Source of the DNA: an uncultured Anaerobiospirillum sp.
Lineage (GTDB): Bacteria; Pseudomonadota; Gammaproteobacteria; Enterobacterales; Succinivibrionaceae
Assembly (NCBI GenBank): GCA_944389615.1
Contig: CALXNA010000002.1
Coordinates: 62,001 to 126,000, forward strand
Direction: 5' to 3'
DNA: 64,000 nt
Position 1 is the first letter of the stretch. Each line of letters starts with the position of its first letter. A program made the translations under genes and the position numbers. Shown here piece after piece: positions 25,506 through 34,100 of this stretch. The notes beneath the pieces are model-generated. The model was not told the origin of the DNA, searched no databases, and was given only the letters and a program-made list of their open reading frames with translations.

Positions 25506-25821
25506 ACTCTCAAGGGCGGCGCCGCGGCGCCGCCTGCTCGGCGATTTGGTTGAAAAGGCCGCCTGTGCGGCCGCAGCAACACATCTTACAGGGCTAAACG
25601 CCTTTAGCATTGCTCAGAATGCTTGCCGTCAAGAGCACCTGCGCGCGGCGCGGAGCCCGCTCTTGATTCTCTCTATCCCAACTTCATAGCTAGGTTCAGA
25701 CCAGAGCACGGGATGGAATTGAGCATCAGAGGTATGTTTAGACCATCCTTGGCGCAATTGCGCTGCTATCTGGGGTTTGACCCTGTAGTTGGCGCGCTGC
25801 CGACAAGTTGCAACTATTCTC

Positions 25822-25847
25822 AAACTGGCGCAAGCCAGTTTTATTTT
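25822..25847 (+). terminator. Intrinsic terminator without an assigned gene
   Basis: AAACTGGC pairs with GCCAGTTT around a GCAA tetraloop, an 8-bp perfect stem, followed by TATTTT. It could terminate a small RNA made from 25506-25820, since no convincing coding frame ends here. Confidence 0.7.
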
Positions 25848-25855
25848 ACCTTCGT

Positions 25856-25893
25856 GGTTAGCCAAAGCTAACTTGTGTTAGCTTGCGCTGACA
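25856..25893. promoter_or_regulatory. Pair of 18-bp operator boxes at 20-bp spacing
   Basis: GGTTAGCCAAAGCTAACT (25856-25873) and TGTTAGCTTGCGCTGACA (25876-25893) match the box found at 302 and at feoA. The start-to-start distance is 20 bp, as in the 302 array. No gene begins within 690 bp on the plus strand, so the target is unknown. Confidence 0.6.
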
Positions 25894-26592
25894 TGTCGGC
25901 GCTCAGCCGCGCAGGCCGCCTTCCATCCCTGCCTTTCCTCTCTGGCGCGCTGCGCGCCGCCGCCCTTGCCTTCAGGTGGTGCCGCAGCAAAAAAATTTGG
26001 CTCTCCTAAGTTTGTCATAAGTTTGGCAGCGTATCCTAATCATCATAAGGTCGGGTCGTGTCTTAAGGCTGGTCTGAGTAGACCGCGACAGTACGCCGCC
26101 AGCATGATTGTGGTACCGTGTTGGTGCGCAGGTTAACGATCGCTCCGTCAAGATCTATCCCAATCTGCAACGCAGGCTCAAGGCCTCATTTCGTTGCTGA
26201 CGCTCACTACGATGTTAACGCCTGTTCCCTCGTCTCTACTTAGGTAAGCAACCTGCCTTCCTGCGTCTATCCCCGCAGGTCAAGACGCTGACCCGTCCCC
26301 AACCTTTCTCAGCGGCTCACTTCCTTGCAGCTCACCTTCTTGCGGCCTAGACCCGCGAGTTTCACGTCTTTGCCTTATCTCTGGGAGTTCTCGCTTGAGC
26401 TCCTGAGCGCGCATCCGCGCATCTCTGCATCACGGCAAAGCTGAAGCGTAGGGCGCGTTGGCCCTTGTGCAAGTTGAGCCTTATGTCGTGCATGAAGGCG
26501 CGCGCAAGCGGCCACTTGCAGGCGCGTGAGCGCGAACTGCGGGCCTGAGCATGGCCTGTGGGGCTGAGAGCGGCTAAGCGGGAGCGGAGTCT
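25894..26592 (+). other. Geneless stretch with one promoter-like site
   Basis: No coding frame is supported. TTGTCA (26012-26017), a 17-bp spacer and CCTAAT (26035-26040) form a reasonable promoter whose product is unidentified. The sequence from about 26150 to 26400 is pyrimidine-rich and looks unstructured. Confidence 0.35.
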
Positions 26593-27258
26593 ATGGCGCA
26601 GCATGGTGACAACAACGACCGCGGCACGCAGCAGACGATCGGTGCGCGGCGGCGTGGGGCGGCTCTGGGGCGGCGCTTAGGGCTGATGCTGCTGTTGGGC
26701 GCTGCTTTGGGCTTTGCGCTTAGTGCGCTCGGCAATCTCCTGATGACATCCTTGGGCCTGTACTTTAACACCTCAGATTCGCTGCCCTATGGCCTCTATC
26801 AGTCTACGTATCGCTCCGATCTTAAGGTCGGTTTCTTTGGTCTGGAAGCGCAGGGTGCGGTGCAGCCCTTGGTGCTGAAGCGCGGCGATTTGGTCTTGGT
26901 GTGCCTGCCACCGTCGGTGGCGGCTGTGGCGCGCGAGCGCAACTACGTCAACAGCGGCAAGTGCGCGGCCAATACCGCGCCGGTGGGCAAGCATATCGTG
27001 GCGCAGGCCGGAGATCTCGTGGCCGTGGATGCTATGGGCGTGGTGGTCAACGGTCAGCTGCTACCGCAGAGCGCACCGGTGGCGCAAGATGCCTCAGGTG
27101 CTCTGATGCCACGGCCGCAGGTTCCTCTGCCTTATCAGCTGCGCGCGGGCGAGTACTGGGTGCTCAACGCCAAGGCCAATAGCTTTGATAGCCGCTACTT
27201 TGGGGTGGTGACCTCGGCTGAGGTGATTGCGACCTTGCAGCCACTGTTGACCTTTTAG
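26593..27258 (+). CDS. TraF-like signal peptidase (S26 family)
   Basis: A 221-residue inner-membrane serine protease with one N-terminal anchor (about 30-50). FNTSDSLPYGLYQ carries the putative nucleophile Ser63 in the TraF/S26C context, VGKHIVAQAGD carries the general-base Lys133, and NSFDSRYFGVV is the conserved C-terminal box. TraF proteases mature conjugative pilin or accessory exported proteins, but no conjugation genes are in this window. GGAG precedes the ATG. It could be a remnant of an integrated element or a repurposed peptidase. Confidence 0.8.
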   Translation: MAQHGDNNDRGTQQTIGARRRGAALGRRLGLMLLLGAALGFALSALGNLLMTSLGLYFNTSDSLPYGLYQSTYRSDLKVGFFGLEAQGAVQPLVLKRGDLVLVCLPPSVAAVARERNYVNSGKCAANTAPVGKHIVAQAGDLVAVDAMGVVVNGQLLPQSAPVAQDASGALMPRPQVPLPYQLRAGEYWVLNAKANSFDSRYFGVVTSAEVIATLQPLLTF

Positions 27259-27288
27259 CGGCACCAAGCTTTGCTGGGATGTAGGGAC

Positions 27289-27321
27289 GCAAAAGCCCAG
27301 CGGCCACGGGCAGCTGGGCTT
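27289..27321 (-). terminator. Intrinsic terminator of nagB
   Basis: Read on the minus strand, AAGCCCAGC pairs with GCTGGGCTT (27313-27321 with 27293-27301) and is followed by T residues. It lies between the convergent TraF-like gene and nagB. Confidence 0.75.
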
Positions 27322-27344
27322 GGGGCGCACGTCAGTGCGGACTG

Positions 27345-28085
27345 CTACTTAGCGCAGCAAGGGGCTAAGCTTAAGGCGTCGTTGTCGGCGACTAAGATGA
27401 CGTTCTGGTGCAGCTGCAGTACCGAAGCTGGTACCTCTGGGGTGACTGGGCCCCAGAACGATTTGTAGACGGCTTCGGCCTTGTCCTTGCCCGAGGCGAT
27501 CAGCAGGACTTGCTTGGCGTGCATGATGGAGCGAATGCCCATGGTGTAAGCCTGACGCGGGACATCGTCGGCCGAGGCAAAGAAGCGCTTGTTGGCCTCA
27601 ATGGTGCTCTCGGTTAAGTCGACGCAGTGGGTATCCTTCTCAAAGGCGGCACCTGGCTCGTTAAAGCCAATGTGACCATTGCGGCCAATGCCTAAGAGCT
27701 GGATGTCAACGCCCCCTAAGTCCTCGATGACCTTGTCATAGCGGGCGCACTCGGCCGCAGCATCAGGGTTCTTACCATCTGGGATGTTGATGTTCTCAGG
27801 CTTGATATTGATGTGGTCAAAGAAGTTGTGGTGCATGAAGTAAACGTAGCTCTGGTCGCTCTCCTTGCCTAAGCCACGGTACTCGTCCAAGTTGACCGAC
27901 TTAACCTCGGCAAAGTCGAGGTCGCCCTTCTTGTACCATTCGATGAGCTGCTTGTAGGTGCCAATTGGGCTCGAGCCTGTGGCCAAGCCTAAGACGCAGT
28001 TAGGCTTGATGATGACTTGGGCCGAGATGATGTTAGCGGCCTTGCGGCTTAACTCCTCATAGCTGTTGGCACGGTAAATACGCAT
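27345..28085 (-). CDS. nagB: Glucosamine-6-phosphate deaminase
   Basis: A 246-residue enzyme converting glucosamine 6-phosphate to fructose 6-phosphate and ammonia. Landmarks: LGLATGSSPIGTYK near the N-terminus, VNLDEYRGL with the catalytic Asp, and IGRNGHIGFNEPG with the ring-opening His. The length fits the short, monomeric-type NagB rather than the 266-residue allosteric E. coli enzyme. AAGGAGA precedes ATG 28085. It lies 132 bp downstream of an RpiR regulator on the same strand. Confidence 0.95.
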   Translation of the reverse strand: MRIYRANSYEELSRKAANIISAQVIIKPNCVLGLATGSSPIGTYKQLIEWYKKGDLDFAEVKSVNLDEYRGLGKESDQSYVYFMHHNFFDHINIKPENINIPDGKNPDAAAECARYDKVIEDLGGVDIQLLGIGRNGHIGFNEPGAAFEKDTHCVDLTESTIEANKRFFASADDVPRQAYTMGIRSIMHAKQVLLIASGKDKAEAVYKSFWGPVTPEVPASVLQLHQNVILVADNDALSLAPCCAK

Positions 28086-28217
28086 ATTGGTCTCCTTTAC
28101 AAAACACAAGGGAGCAAAGCATGTGAGGCTCCCATGCTGGGCCTAGACTGCGCAAAAGGCGGCAGCGAAGTCCAGCCATAAGTTAATGCAGGCACTGCGG
28201 CGAGTGCATAAATCGGT

Positions 28218-29231
28218 CTAGCAGGGCTCCTCTAAGCGCGGTGCAGCGCAGCTCGCTGCAGTGCTGGCTGTGGTGCTGCCGGTCGCTGCGGCGTCAGCCT
28301 TAGGCTGGGGCGCGGTGGCAGGGGATACGGCAGCTTGGGCGTTTGCGTGAGCAGAATGGTGCGCGGGAGCGCTGGGGTCAGCGTAGAGCTCGCGCAGCGC
28401 AAGCGCGGTTTGACGCTTGGTCTCGACTGCCTGCTCGCCTAAGAGCTTGCACACTTCGGTGTACACCAAGTCGATTAAGAAGAAGACGGCGAGCTTGGAG
28501 TAAATCGAGCCCGAGTCGAGGTTGCTCTCACGAATGGCGTAGATGAGCTGCTCGTCGGCGAGGGCACATAGGGAGCTGTCCGGCTGCGCGCTGACTGCGA
28601 TGACCTTGGCGTGGGATGCCTTGGCAAGCTGCACCGCCTTGATGATCTCCTTGGTCTCGCCGGTGTTGGAGAAGGCCACGACCACATCGCGCTTGTTGAG
28701 CATGGTGCTTTGCATCACCATCTCGTGGGTGTCGGTGATGGCGCGCGCGTCGATGCCGATGCGGTTGAACTTGTAGGCGCTGTCGCTTGCGACAAAGCCG
28801 CTGTTGCCCTTGCCAATAAAGAAGAGGCGGTGGGCATTGGTCAAACGCAGCGTGATCTTGTGTAGCACTTCGTGGTCGATGAGTTGCACCGTGTGATGAA
28901 TGGTCGAGGTGCTCAGCTCATCGAGTTTGTGGGCGGTGACCTCCGAGCTTTCATCGTAGGCAATGTTGACCGCGATGAGATGGCCTTGGTTATCGGCAGG
29001 GCCAAGTTCTTGGGCGAGAGCAATCTTAAAGGCTTGCAGCGAGTCAAAGCCAAACTTGCGCGCAAAGCGCGTGACCGTGGCGTGGGATACGCCGCAGCTC
29101 TTGGCAATCTCGGAGATGGGGGCATTGCAGGCGTCGAGGCCCTTGGCCTTGATGTACTCAAGTAGCGCCAAGTCGGCCTTGGTCAAATTAGTATCGCTGG
29201 CATAGAGCTTATCTAAGATGCGCAAGGTCAA
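28218..29231 (-). CDS. RpiR-family regulator (HTH plus SIS domain)
   Basis: About 337 residues. The N-terminal HTH includes ISEIAKSCGVSHATVTRFAR (about 40-60), the RpiR signature, and residues about 125-260 form a SIS domain (FIGKGNSGFVASDSAYKF; VVAFSNTGETKEII) that binds phosphosugars. A 65-residue Ala/Pro/Ser-rich tail is extra. Start uncertain: TTG 29231 follows GAGGAG closely, and TTG 29225 is an alternative. Its position suggests control of nagB by an amino-sugar phosphate (inference). Confidence 0.85.
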   Translation of the reverse strand: MTLRILDKLYASDTNLTKADLALLEYIKAKGLDACNAPISEIAKSCGVSHATVTRFARKFGFDSLQAFKIALAQELGPADNQGHLIAVNIAYDESSEVTAHKLDELSTSTIHHTVQLIDHEVLHKITLRLTNAHRLFFIGKGNSGFVASDSAYKFNRIGIDARAITDTHEMVMQSTMLNKRDVVVAFSNTGETKEIIKAVQLAKASHAKVIAVSAQPDSSLCALADEQLIYAIRESNLDSGSIYSKLAVFFLIDLVYTEVCKLLGEQAVETKRQTALALRELYADPSAPAHHSAHANAQAAVSPATAPQPKADAAATGSTTASTAASCAAPRLEEPC

Positions 29232-29376
29232 TCTGCTCCTCAAGCCTAACCAAGAAACTAAGATAGCGCTCGCAGCAGGGCGCACTCGGGGCGCCGCCTG
29301 CGCGGCACGTTGTCGGTGTTGCCTGCGGGGCGCGCCGCCGACGCGGGCGTGCTCTTAATGTTACAAATTTTCATGA

Positions 29377-29382
29377 ATTATA
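29377..29382 (-). promoter_or_regulatory. -10 element of the RpiR gene
   Basis: A perfect TATAAT on the minus strand lies about 145 bp before the regulator start; the best -35 is a run of T residues at 16-bp spacing. The surrounding AT-rich stretch (29365-29450) contrasts with the GC-rich flanks. Confidence 0.5.
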
Positions 29383-29645
29383 CGACCCGCAGCCATGGAA
29401 AAAATTTTCACCAAACGACCAATTGCTAAAAATTTGCTCTACATCACAAAGTTTGCCCGCCGCGCTACTGTGATGGTGCGCAATGGGCATTCTCACGGCC
29501 TTCTGCGGCCTAGACGTGGCCTTGGGGCCGGGCGAACGGAGTAGGGTGGGGGCGGCTTGATACCGCGGGCAATGAGCGAGCTCTGGGGCGGCGCGGGGCG
29601 CGGGGCAAAGTTCAAAGCGCGTCACAAAATCGATTTTTGCTCAAC

Positions 29646-29682
29646 TTACATACTAGTATGTAATAGGGGCAAGGCTTATACT
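29646..29682 (+). promoter_or_regulatory. uxu promoter with perfect 18-bp operator palindrome
   Basis: TTACATACTAGTATGTAA (29646-29663) is a perfect palindrome centred on CTAG. It overlaps the -35 position of a promoter whose -10 is TATACT (29677-29682), about 123 bp before uxuA. A GntR-family UxuR/ExuR-like repressor would be the expected binder; none is coded in this window. The rest of 29232-29805 is non-coding. Confidence 0.7.
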
Positions 29683-29805
29683 GTAGGAAGTGCGTTGTTT
29701 GACCTGCCCCCGATTGGTACCTTTAGTTGGTACGTGTTGTTGGCACGAAGTTCGGTGCCGCTGTGGTTTTGGGTAGGCCCCATTGTGGATAGGAGATTGA
29801 GCGCT

Positions 29806-30927
29806 ATGATGCACATGACTATGCGCTGGTATGGGCCAGACATGGACAGCATTACTTTAAAGCAGATTCGCCAGATCCCAGGTATGGAAGGTGTAATCAC
29901 CGCTTTACATGAGATCCCTGCAGGTGAGCCATGGCCCGAGGAGCAGGTCAAGGAGCGTAAGGCTATCGTCGAGAAGGCGGGCCTCAAGCTCATGGGCATT
30001 GAGTCGATCAATGTGCACGAGGACATCAAGTACGGTGCCGCCACCCGCGATCAGTACATCGAGAACTACATCAAGTCCTTAGAGGCGGTGGGCAAGAACG
30101 ATATCCACCTCGTTTGCTACAACTTCATGCCAGTCTTCGATTGGACGCGCACCAATCTCGCCCTGCCATTACCTGATGGCTCGACGGCCTTGTCCTATGA
30201 TGGCAAGGAGATCGAGGGCCTGTCGGCCGAGCAGATGTTCGACCGCATTGCCAACAACTCCAATGGCTTTGAGATGCCGGGCTGGGAGTTAAACCGTCGC
30301 GATGAGATCACCGCGCAGATCAAGAAGTTTGAAGGCATGACCGGCGATGAGCTGCGCGCCAACTTCAAGTACTTCCTCGATGCCATCATCCCAACCTGCG
30401 AAAAGTACAACATCAAGATGGGTGTCCACCCAGATGATCCATCCTACGACCTCTTCGGCATCCCCCGCATCACCAAGTGCGAAGAGGACTTAGTCAAGAT
30501 CGCTCAGCTCAACGACAGCCCATTGAACGGCTTTAGCCTGTGCACGGGCTCGCTGGGCTCGAATCCGGCCAACGACCTGCCTAAGATCATCCGCAACCCA
30601 ATCATTGGCAAGCGCATCCACTTTGCTCACGTCCGCAATGTGCTGCACACCGGCGACCACCAGTTCCACGAGTCGTCGCACGTTTCGCACACTGGCAGCT
30701 TAGACCTCTATGAGATCATGAAGGCCTTAGTCGAGGTCGGCTTCAACGGTTTGATCCGCCCAGACCACGGCCGTGAGATTTGGGACGAGATTGCCCGCCC
30801 AGGCTACGGCTTATACGACCGTGCCTTAGGCTCCAACTACCTGATTGGCTTGGAAGAGGCCATCCGCAAGTCCAAGGGCATGCCATACCCAGACAACATC
30901 AATTCCGTAACCGCTCCTTGGCACTAA
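29806..30927 (+). CDS. uxuA: Mannonate dehydratase
   Basis: A 373-residue enzyme dehydrating D-mannonate to 2-keto-3-deoxygluconate in glucuronate degradation. MRWYGPDMDSITLKQIRQIP at the start, MGVHPDDP (about 206), SLCTGSLG (about 245) and IRPDHGRE (about 318) match UxuA and supply metal ligands. It is slightly shorter than the 394-residue E. coli protein. Start at ATG 29806 (the next codon is also ATG), with AGGAGA about 10 bases upstream. It is followed by uxuB in the same direction. Confidence 0.96.
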   Translation: MMHMTMRWYGPDMDSITLKQIRQIPGMEGVITALHEIPAGEPWPEEQVKERKAIVEKAGLKLMGIESINVHEDIKYGAATRDQYIENYIKSLEAVGKNDIHLVCYNFMPVFDWTRTNLALPLPDGSTALSYDGKEIEGLSAEQMFDRIANNSNGFEMPGWELNRRDEITAQIKKFEGMTGDELRANFKYFLDAIIPTCEKYNIKMGVHPDDPSYDLFGIPRITKCEEDLVKIAQLNDSPLNGFSLCTGSLGSNPANDLPKIIRNPIIGKRIHFAHVRNVLHTGDHQFHESSHVSHTGSLDLYEIMKALVEVGFNGLIRPDHGREIWDEIARPGYGLYDRALGSNYLIGLEEAIRKSKGMPYPDNINSVTAPWH

Positions 30928-31093
30928 GAGGGAAGTAGGGGAAGCGCGCGGCGCGTTGTTAAGCGCCGCGGCGCGCTCACCGGTTGCGTCGGACGCACGG
31001 TGCGTCCTGCCTGCCAAAGCCGCCCTTGCCTTGGGCGGCTTTGGCTGTGGCGGCCGAACTGCCAATTTGGCGCGGTACATGGGAGGATTTTCT

Positions 31094-32704
31094 GTGAAAG
31101 TTACGTTAGAGGGCATTAAGGATCAGGCGGCTTTTGCCGCGGCTGGGGTTACGCTGCCTAAGTTTGATGTTGCGGCAGTCCAAGCACACAGCAAAGAAGA
31201 GCCAGTCTGGCTGCACTTTGGTGCGGGCAACATTTTCCGTGGCTTTGTCGCTTCGCTGCAGCAGACGCTGCTCGACCAAGGCCTGCAAAAGTCGGGCATT
31301 CAGACGCTGTCGGCCTATGATGGCGCCATCATCGACGACGTCTTTACCCCACACGACAAGTTGACCTTAGAGGTCACCTTACTGCCTGACACCAATGTCG
31401 AGCTCAAGGTCATCGGCTCGGTGGTACATGGTTACAAGCTCAATGGCTCAGCTCCGGCCGATGAGGCTGAGGTTAAGTCCTTGATCGTCAAGCCTTCGGT
31501 ACAGCTAGTCTCGTACACCATCACCGAGAAGGGCTACGCCATTCGTGGCATCGATGGTGACTATCTGCCGCAGGTTAAGGCTGACCTAGAGGTCGGCCCG
31601 ACCAAGGTTGGCCATGCCATGTCATGGACGGCCGCGCTGCTCTATGAGCGCTTTAAGGCCGGGGCCTTGCCGATTGCCATGGTCTCAATGGACAATTGCT
31701 CGCACAATGGCGACAAGCTCAAGGCGGCTGTGGTCGAGATTGCCAAAGCTTGGGCTGACAAGGGCTTAGTTGAGGCAGCCTTCCTTGACTATCTGCAAGA
31801 TAAGAGCAAGGTCTCCTTCCCATGGACGATGATCGACAAGATCACGCCACGTCCAGACGAGAGCATCGCCCAGCTGTTAAAGTCCAAGGGCATTGAGGAC
31901 ATGGATCCAATCAAGACCGCCCGCGGCTCCTTTATCGCGCCATTCGTCAACGCCGAGAAGCCACAGTACCTGATCGTGGAAGATATCTTCCCCAACGGCC
32001 GCCCACCTTTAGAGAAGGCCGGAGTGCTCTTTACTGATGGCGCTGGTGTTGACCTGTGCGAGCGCATGAAGGTCACCACCTGCCTCAACCCACTGCACAC
32101 GGCTTTGGCCGTTTACGGCTGCGTCTTAGGCTATGAGCGCATTGCTGCCGAGATGGATGATCCACAGCTGGTGGCGCTGGTCAAGAAGTTAGGCTACGAC
32201 GAGGGCTTAAAGGTTGTCGACGATCCTAAGATCTTGAACCCACGCGACTTCTTAACCGAGGTCATTGAGCAACGCTTAACCAATAAGTGCCTGCCGGATT
32301 CGCCGCAGCGTATTGCCACTGACACCTCGCAGAAGGTCACGGTACGCTTCGGTGAGACCTTAAAGAACTACAAGAAGAAGGGTCTTGATGCCACCCAGCT
32401 GATTGCTCTGCCATTAGCGATTGCAGGCTGGTTGCGCTATCTCTTGGCGGTCACGGACAAGGGTGAGCCATTCACCTTATCAGACGATCCATTGATCCCT
32501 GACTTACAGGCTAAGATGGCAGGCATCGAGTTTGGCCACCCGGAGAGTGTCGGCACGAAGTTACAGCCTATCCTCTCCAACGCCACCTTATTCGGTGTCG
32601 ACCTCTATGAGATTGGTCTTGGCACCAAGATCGAAGAGCTGCTCAAGGAAATGATGGTCGGGCCGGGTGCGGTTCGTGCCACCTTAGTCAAGTACTTGGG
32701 CTAA
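31094..32704 (+). CDS. uxuB: Fructuronate reductase (D-mannonate oxidoreductase)
   Basis: A 536-residue long-chain mannitol-dehydrogenase family enzyme reducing D-fructuronate to D-mannonate, the substrate of UxuA. The NAD fold starts HFGAGNIFRGF (about 41-51), and the catalytic K-x5-N-x2-H appears as KVTTCLNPLH (Lys about 326). The start is GTG 31094, with a perfect GGGAGGA six bases upstream. The 166-bp gap after uxuA is GC-rich with a small palindrome but no T tract, so one operon is likely. A terminator follows. Confidence 0.94.
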   Translation: MKVTLEGIKDQAAFAAAGVTLPKFDVAAVQAHSKEEPVWLHFGAGNIFRGFVASLQQTLLDQGLQKSGIQTLSAYDGAIIDDVFTPHDKLTLEVTLLPDTNVELKVIGSVVHGYKLNGSAPADEAEVKSLIVKPSVQLVSYTITEKGYAIRGIDGDYLPQVKADLEVGPTKVGHAMSWTAALLYERFKAGALPIAMVSMDNCSHNGDKLKAAVVEIAKAWADKGLVEAAFLDYLQDKSKVSFPWTMIDKITPRPDESIAQLLKSKGIEDMDPIKTARGSFIAPFVNAEKPQYLIVEDIFPNGRPPLEKAGVLFTDGAGVDLCERMKVTTCLNPLHTALAVYGCVLGYERIAAEMDDPQLVALVKKLGYDEGLKVVDDPKILNPRDFLTEVIEQRLTNKCLPDSPQRIATDTSQKVTVRFGETLKNYKKKGLDATQLIALPLAIAGWLRYLLAVTDKGEPFTLSDDPLIPDLQAKMAGIEFGHPESVGTKLQPILSNATLFGVDLYEIGLGTKIEELLKEMMVGPGAVRATLVKYLG

Positions 32705-32752
32705 GCTGCGCTCTCACCAACACACAACACACATAAAACATCAAAATCGCAG

Positions 32753-32775
32753 GGCTGCCTTCGGGCGGCCTTTTT
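32753..32775 (+). terminator. Intrinsic terminator of uxuAB
   Basis: GGCTGCC-TTCG-GGCGGCC (one G-U pair) followed by five T residues at 32771-32775. Confidence 0.85.
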
Positions 32776-32921
32776 AGTGCCTAGGCCCCACGTCCGCCGC
32801 AGTCATACCGCTGCGGCGGACGTGGAAGTGGTCATTGAGATGGCCCGACCATCAGCCCGACCGGCGGCCGGGCGCGCGCGTCAAGCCTGACACCAGTATG
32901 GCGGGGCGCGCTGGGGGCGGG

Positions 32922-34100
32922 CTAATGGCTCTGAGCGGCGCGCCGCAGTTGTTGCAGGCGCTTGACGTGCTCAGACTGGGTGTAGAAGCTAAATGGAATG
33001 GCCTTGGCTGATAAGACCTTGTAGTAGAGGCCCGGGCTCCACTTGGAGTTGAACTCCGGCAGAACGTAGAAGCTGCGCGAGGTGCTGATCAGCGCATTTA
33101 ACAGCTCGGGGCTGGGCTCGCTGACCTTGGCCCCTTCGGCGATCATCTGCTGGAGGCTGCTGTACTCGAAGGCCGCTTGGACGATGTTGGCAAATTTGGC
33201 GGCGCGATCGCACGAATCACGTAACAGCTGCTTTTGGTTGGTGTTGAGACGCTGCCAGACCTGCTCGGACATGATGAGGTTGGTGACGGTATAGACGTGA
33301 CCGGTTAGGAGCAGGTTCGGAGCGTACTTGTGGAAGCCGCCCGCTTGCATCGTTGGGATCGGGTTCTCAAGGCCATCGATTTCATTTTTCTGCAGCGCGG
33401 CATTGACTTGGTTTAACTCAAGGTTGACCGGGGTGGCGCCATAGATCTTAAAGGTGTTGCTCTGGATAGCATTGCCCGGGACGCGGATGCGCAGGCCCTT
33501 GAGGTCTTCGACCTTGGTGATAGGCTGTTTGGTTAAGAGGTGGCGAATACCATAGGCCCAGTTCGAGGAGATGATGCGAATGCCTTGCTCTTCAGCCATC
33601 TTGTCGGCTAAGCCGCTGTACCACTTGCTGTTGAGCAGGCGGAAGGCCTCGTCCCAGTTCTTAAATAAGAACGGGCCGAAGGTGATGCCCATATCGTAGG
33701 CGCCGAAGTTGTAGTAGACCGCGCCATCGGCCAAGGTCACCACCGGCTCGCCTTGGCGCATGCGGTTGATGATATCGTTCTTGGTGCCTAAGGCCGAGTT
33801 CGGATAGAGCTCAAGGCTCATGGTGCCGTTTGAGAGCTTTTCAAGCTCCTCCTTCCAGCGCTGCATGCCGATGTCAAACGGTTCACCGACCTTGTTTTCG
33901 TAGCCGACCTTGAGCACGACCGAAGGCGTGACCTTGGTCGCGGTCTCCACGGTCGTCGCCTGAGTTTGACTTACTGCGTTGTCGTCAGAACAGGCACTTA
34001 AGGTCAAGACGCCCAAGGTTAAGGTACTGATCGTTAAGGTGGCAGCGAGGACGCGCGCCTTGAGGCGAGCAAGTCCTGTGGCAAAAGCAGTAAGGGTCAT
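32922..34100 (-). CDS. TRAP transporter DctP-family solute-binding lipoprotein
   Basis: A 392-residue exported binding protein. The signal peptide ends in LSAC (lipid Cys37), unusual for DctP proteins, which are mostly free in the periplasm. The core has the DctP layout: LKVGYENKVGEPFDIGMQRW, LADGAVYY, and LKGLRIRVPGN with the carboxylate-binding Arg, then IDGLENPIPTM. It should deliver an organic or sugar acid to a DctQM permease, but neither subunit is coded nearby. It converges on uxuAB, which suggests a hexuronate or related acid as ligand (inference). GGAG precedes ATG 34100. Confidence 0.85.
   Translation of the reverse strand: MTLTAFATGLARLKARVLAATLTISTLTLGVLTLSACSDDNAVSQTQATTVETATKVTPSVVLKVGYENKVGEPFDIGMQRWKEELEKLSNGTMSLELYPNSALGTKNDIINRMRQGEPVVTLADGAVYYNFGAYDMGITFGPFLFKNWDEAFRLLNSKWYSGLADKMAEEQGIRIISSNWAYGIRHLLTKQPITKVEDLKGLRIRVPGNAIQSNTFKIYGATPVNLELNQVNAALQKNEIDGLENPIPTMQAGGFHKYAPNLLLTGHVYTVTNLIMSEQVWQRLNTNQKQLLRDSCDRAAKFANIVQAAFEYSSLQQMIAEGAKVSEPSPELLNALISTSRSFYVLPEFNSKWSPGLYYKVLSAKAIPFSFYTQSEHVKRLQQLRRAAQSH

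Noticed and set aside
25623..25871. Short frames on both strands over the porin downstream region
   Set aside because: They run across a clear intrinsic terminator, lack ribosome sites and resemble no protein.
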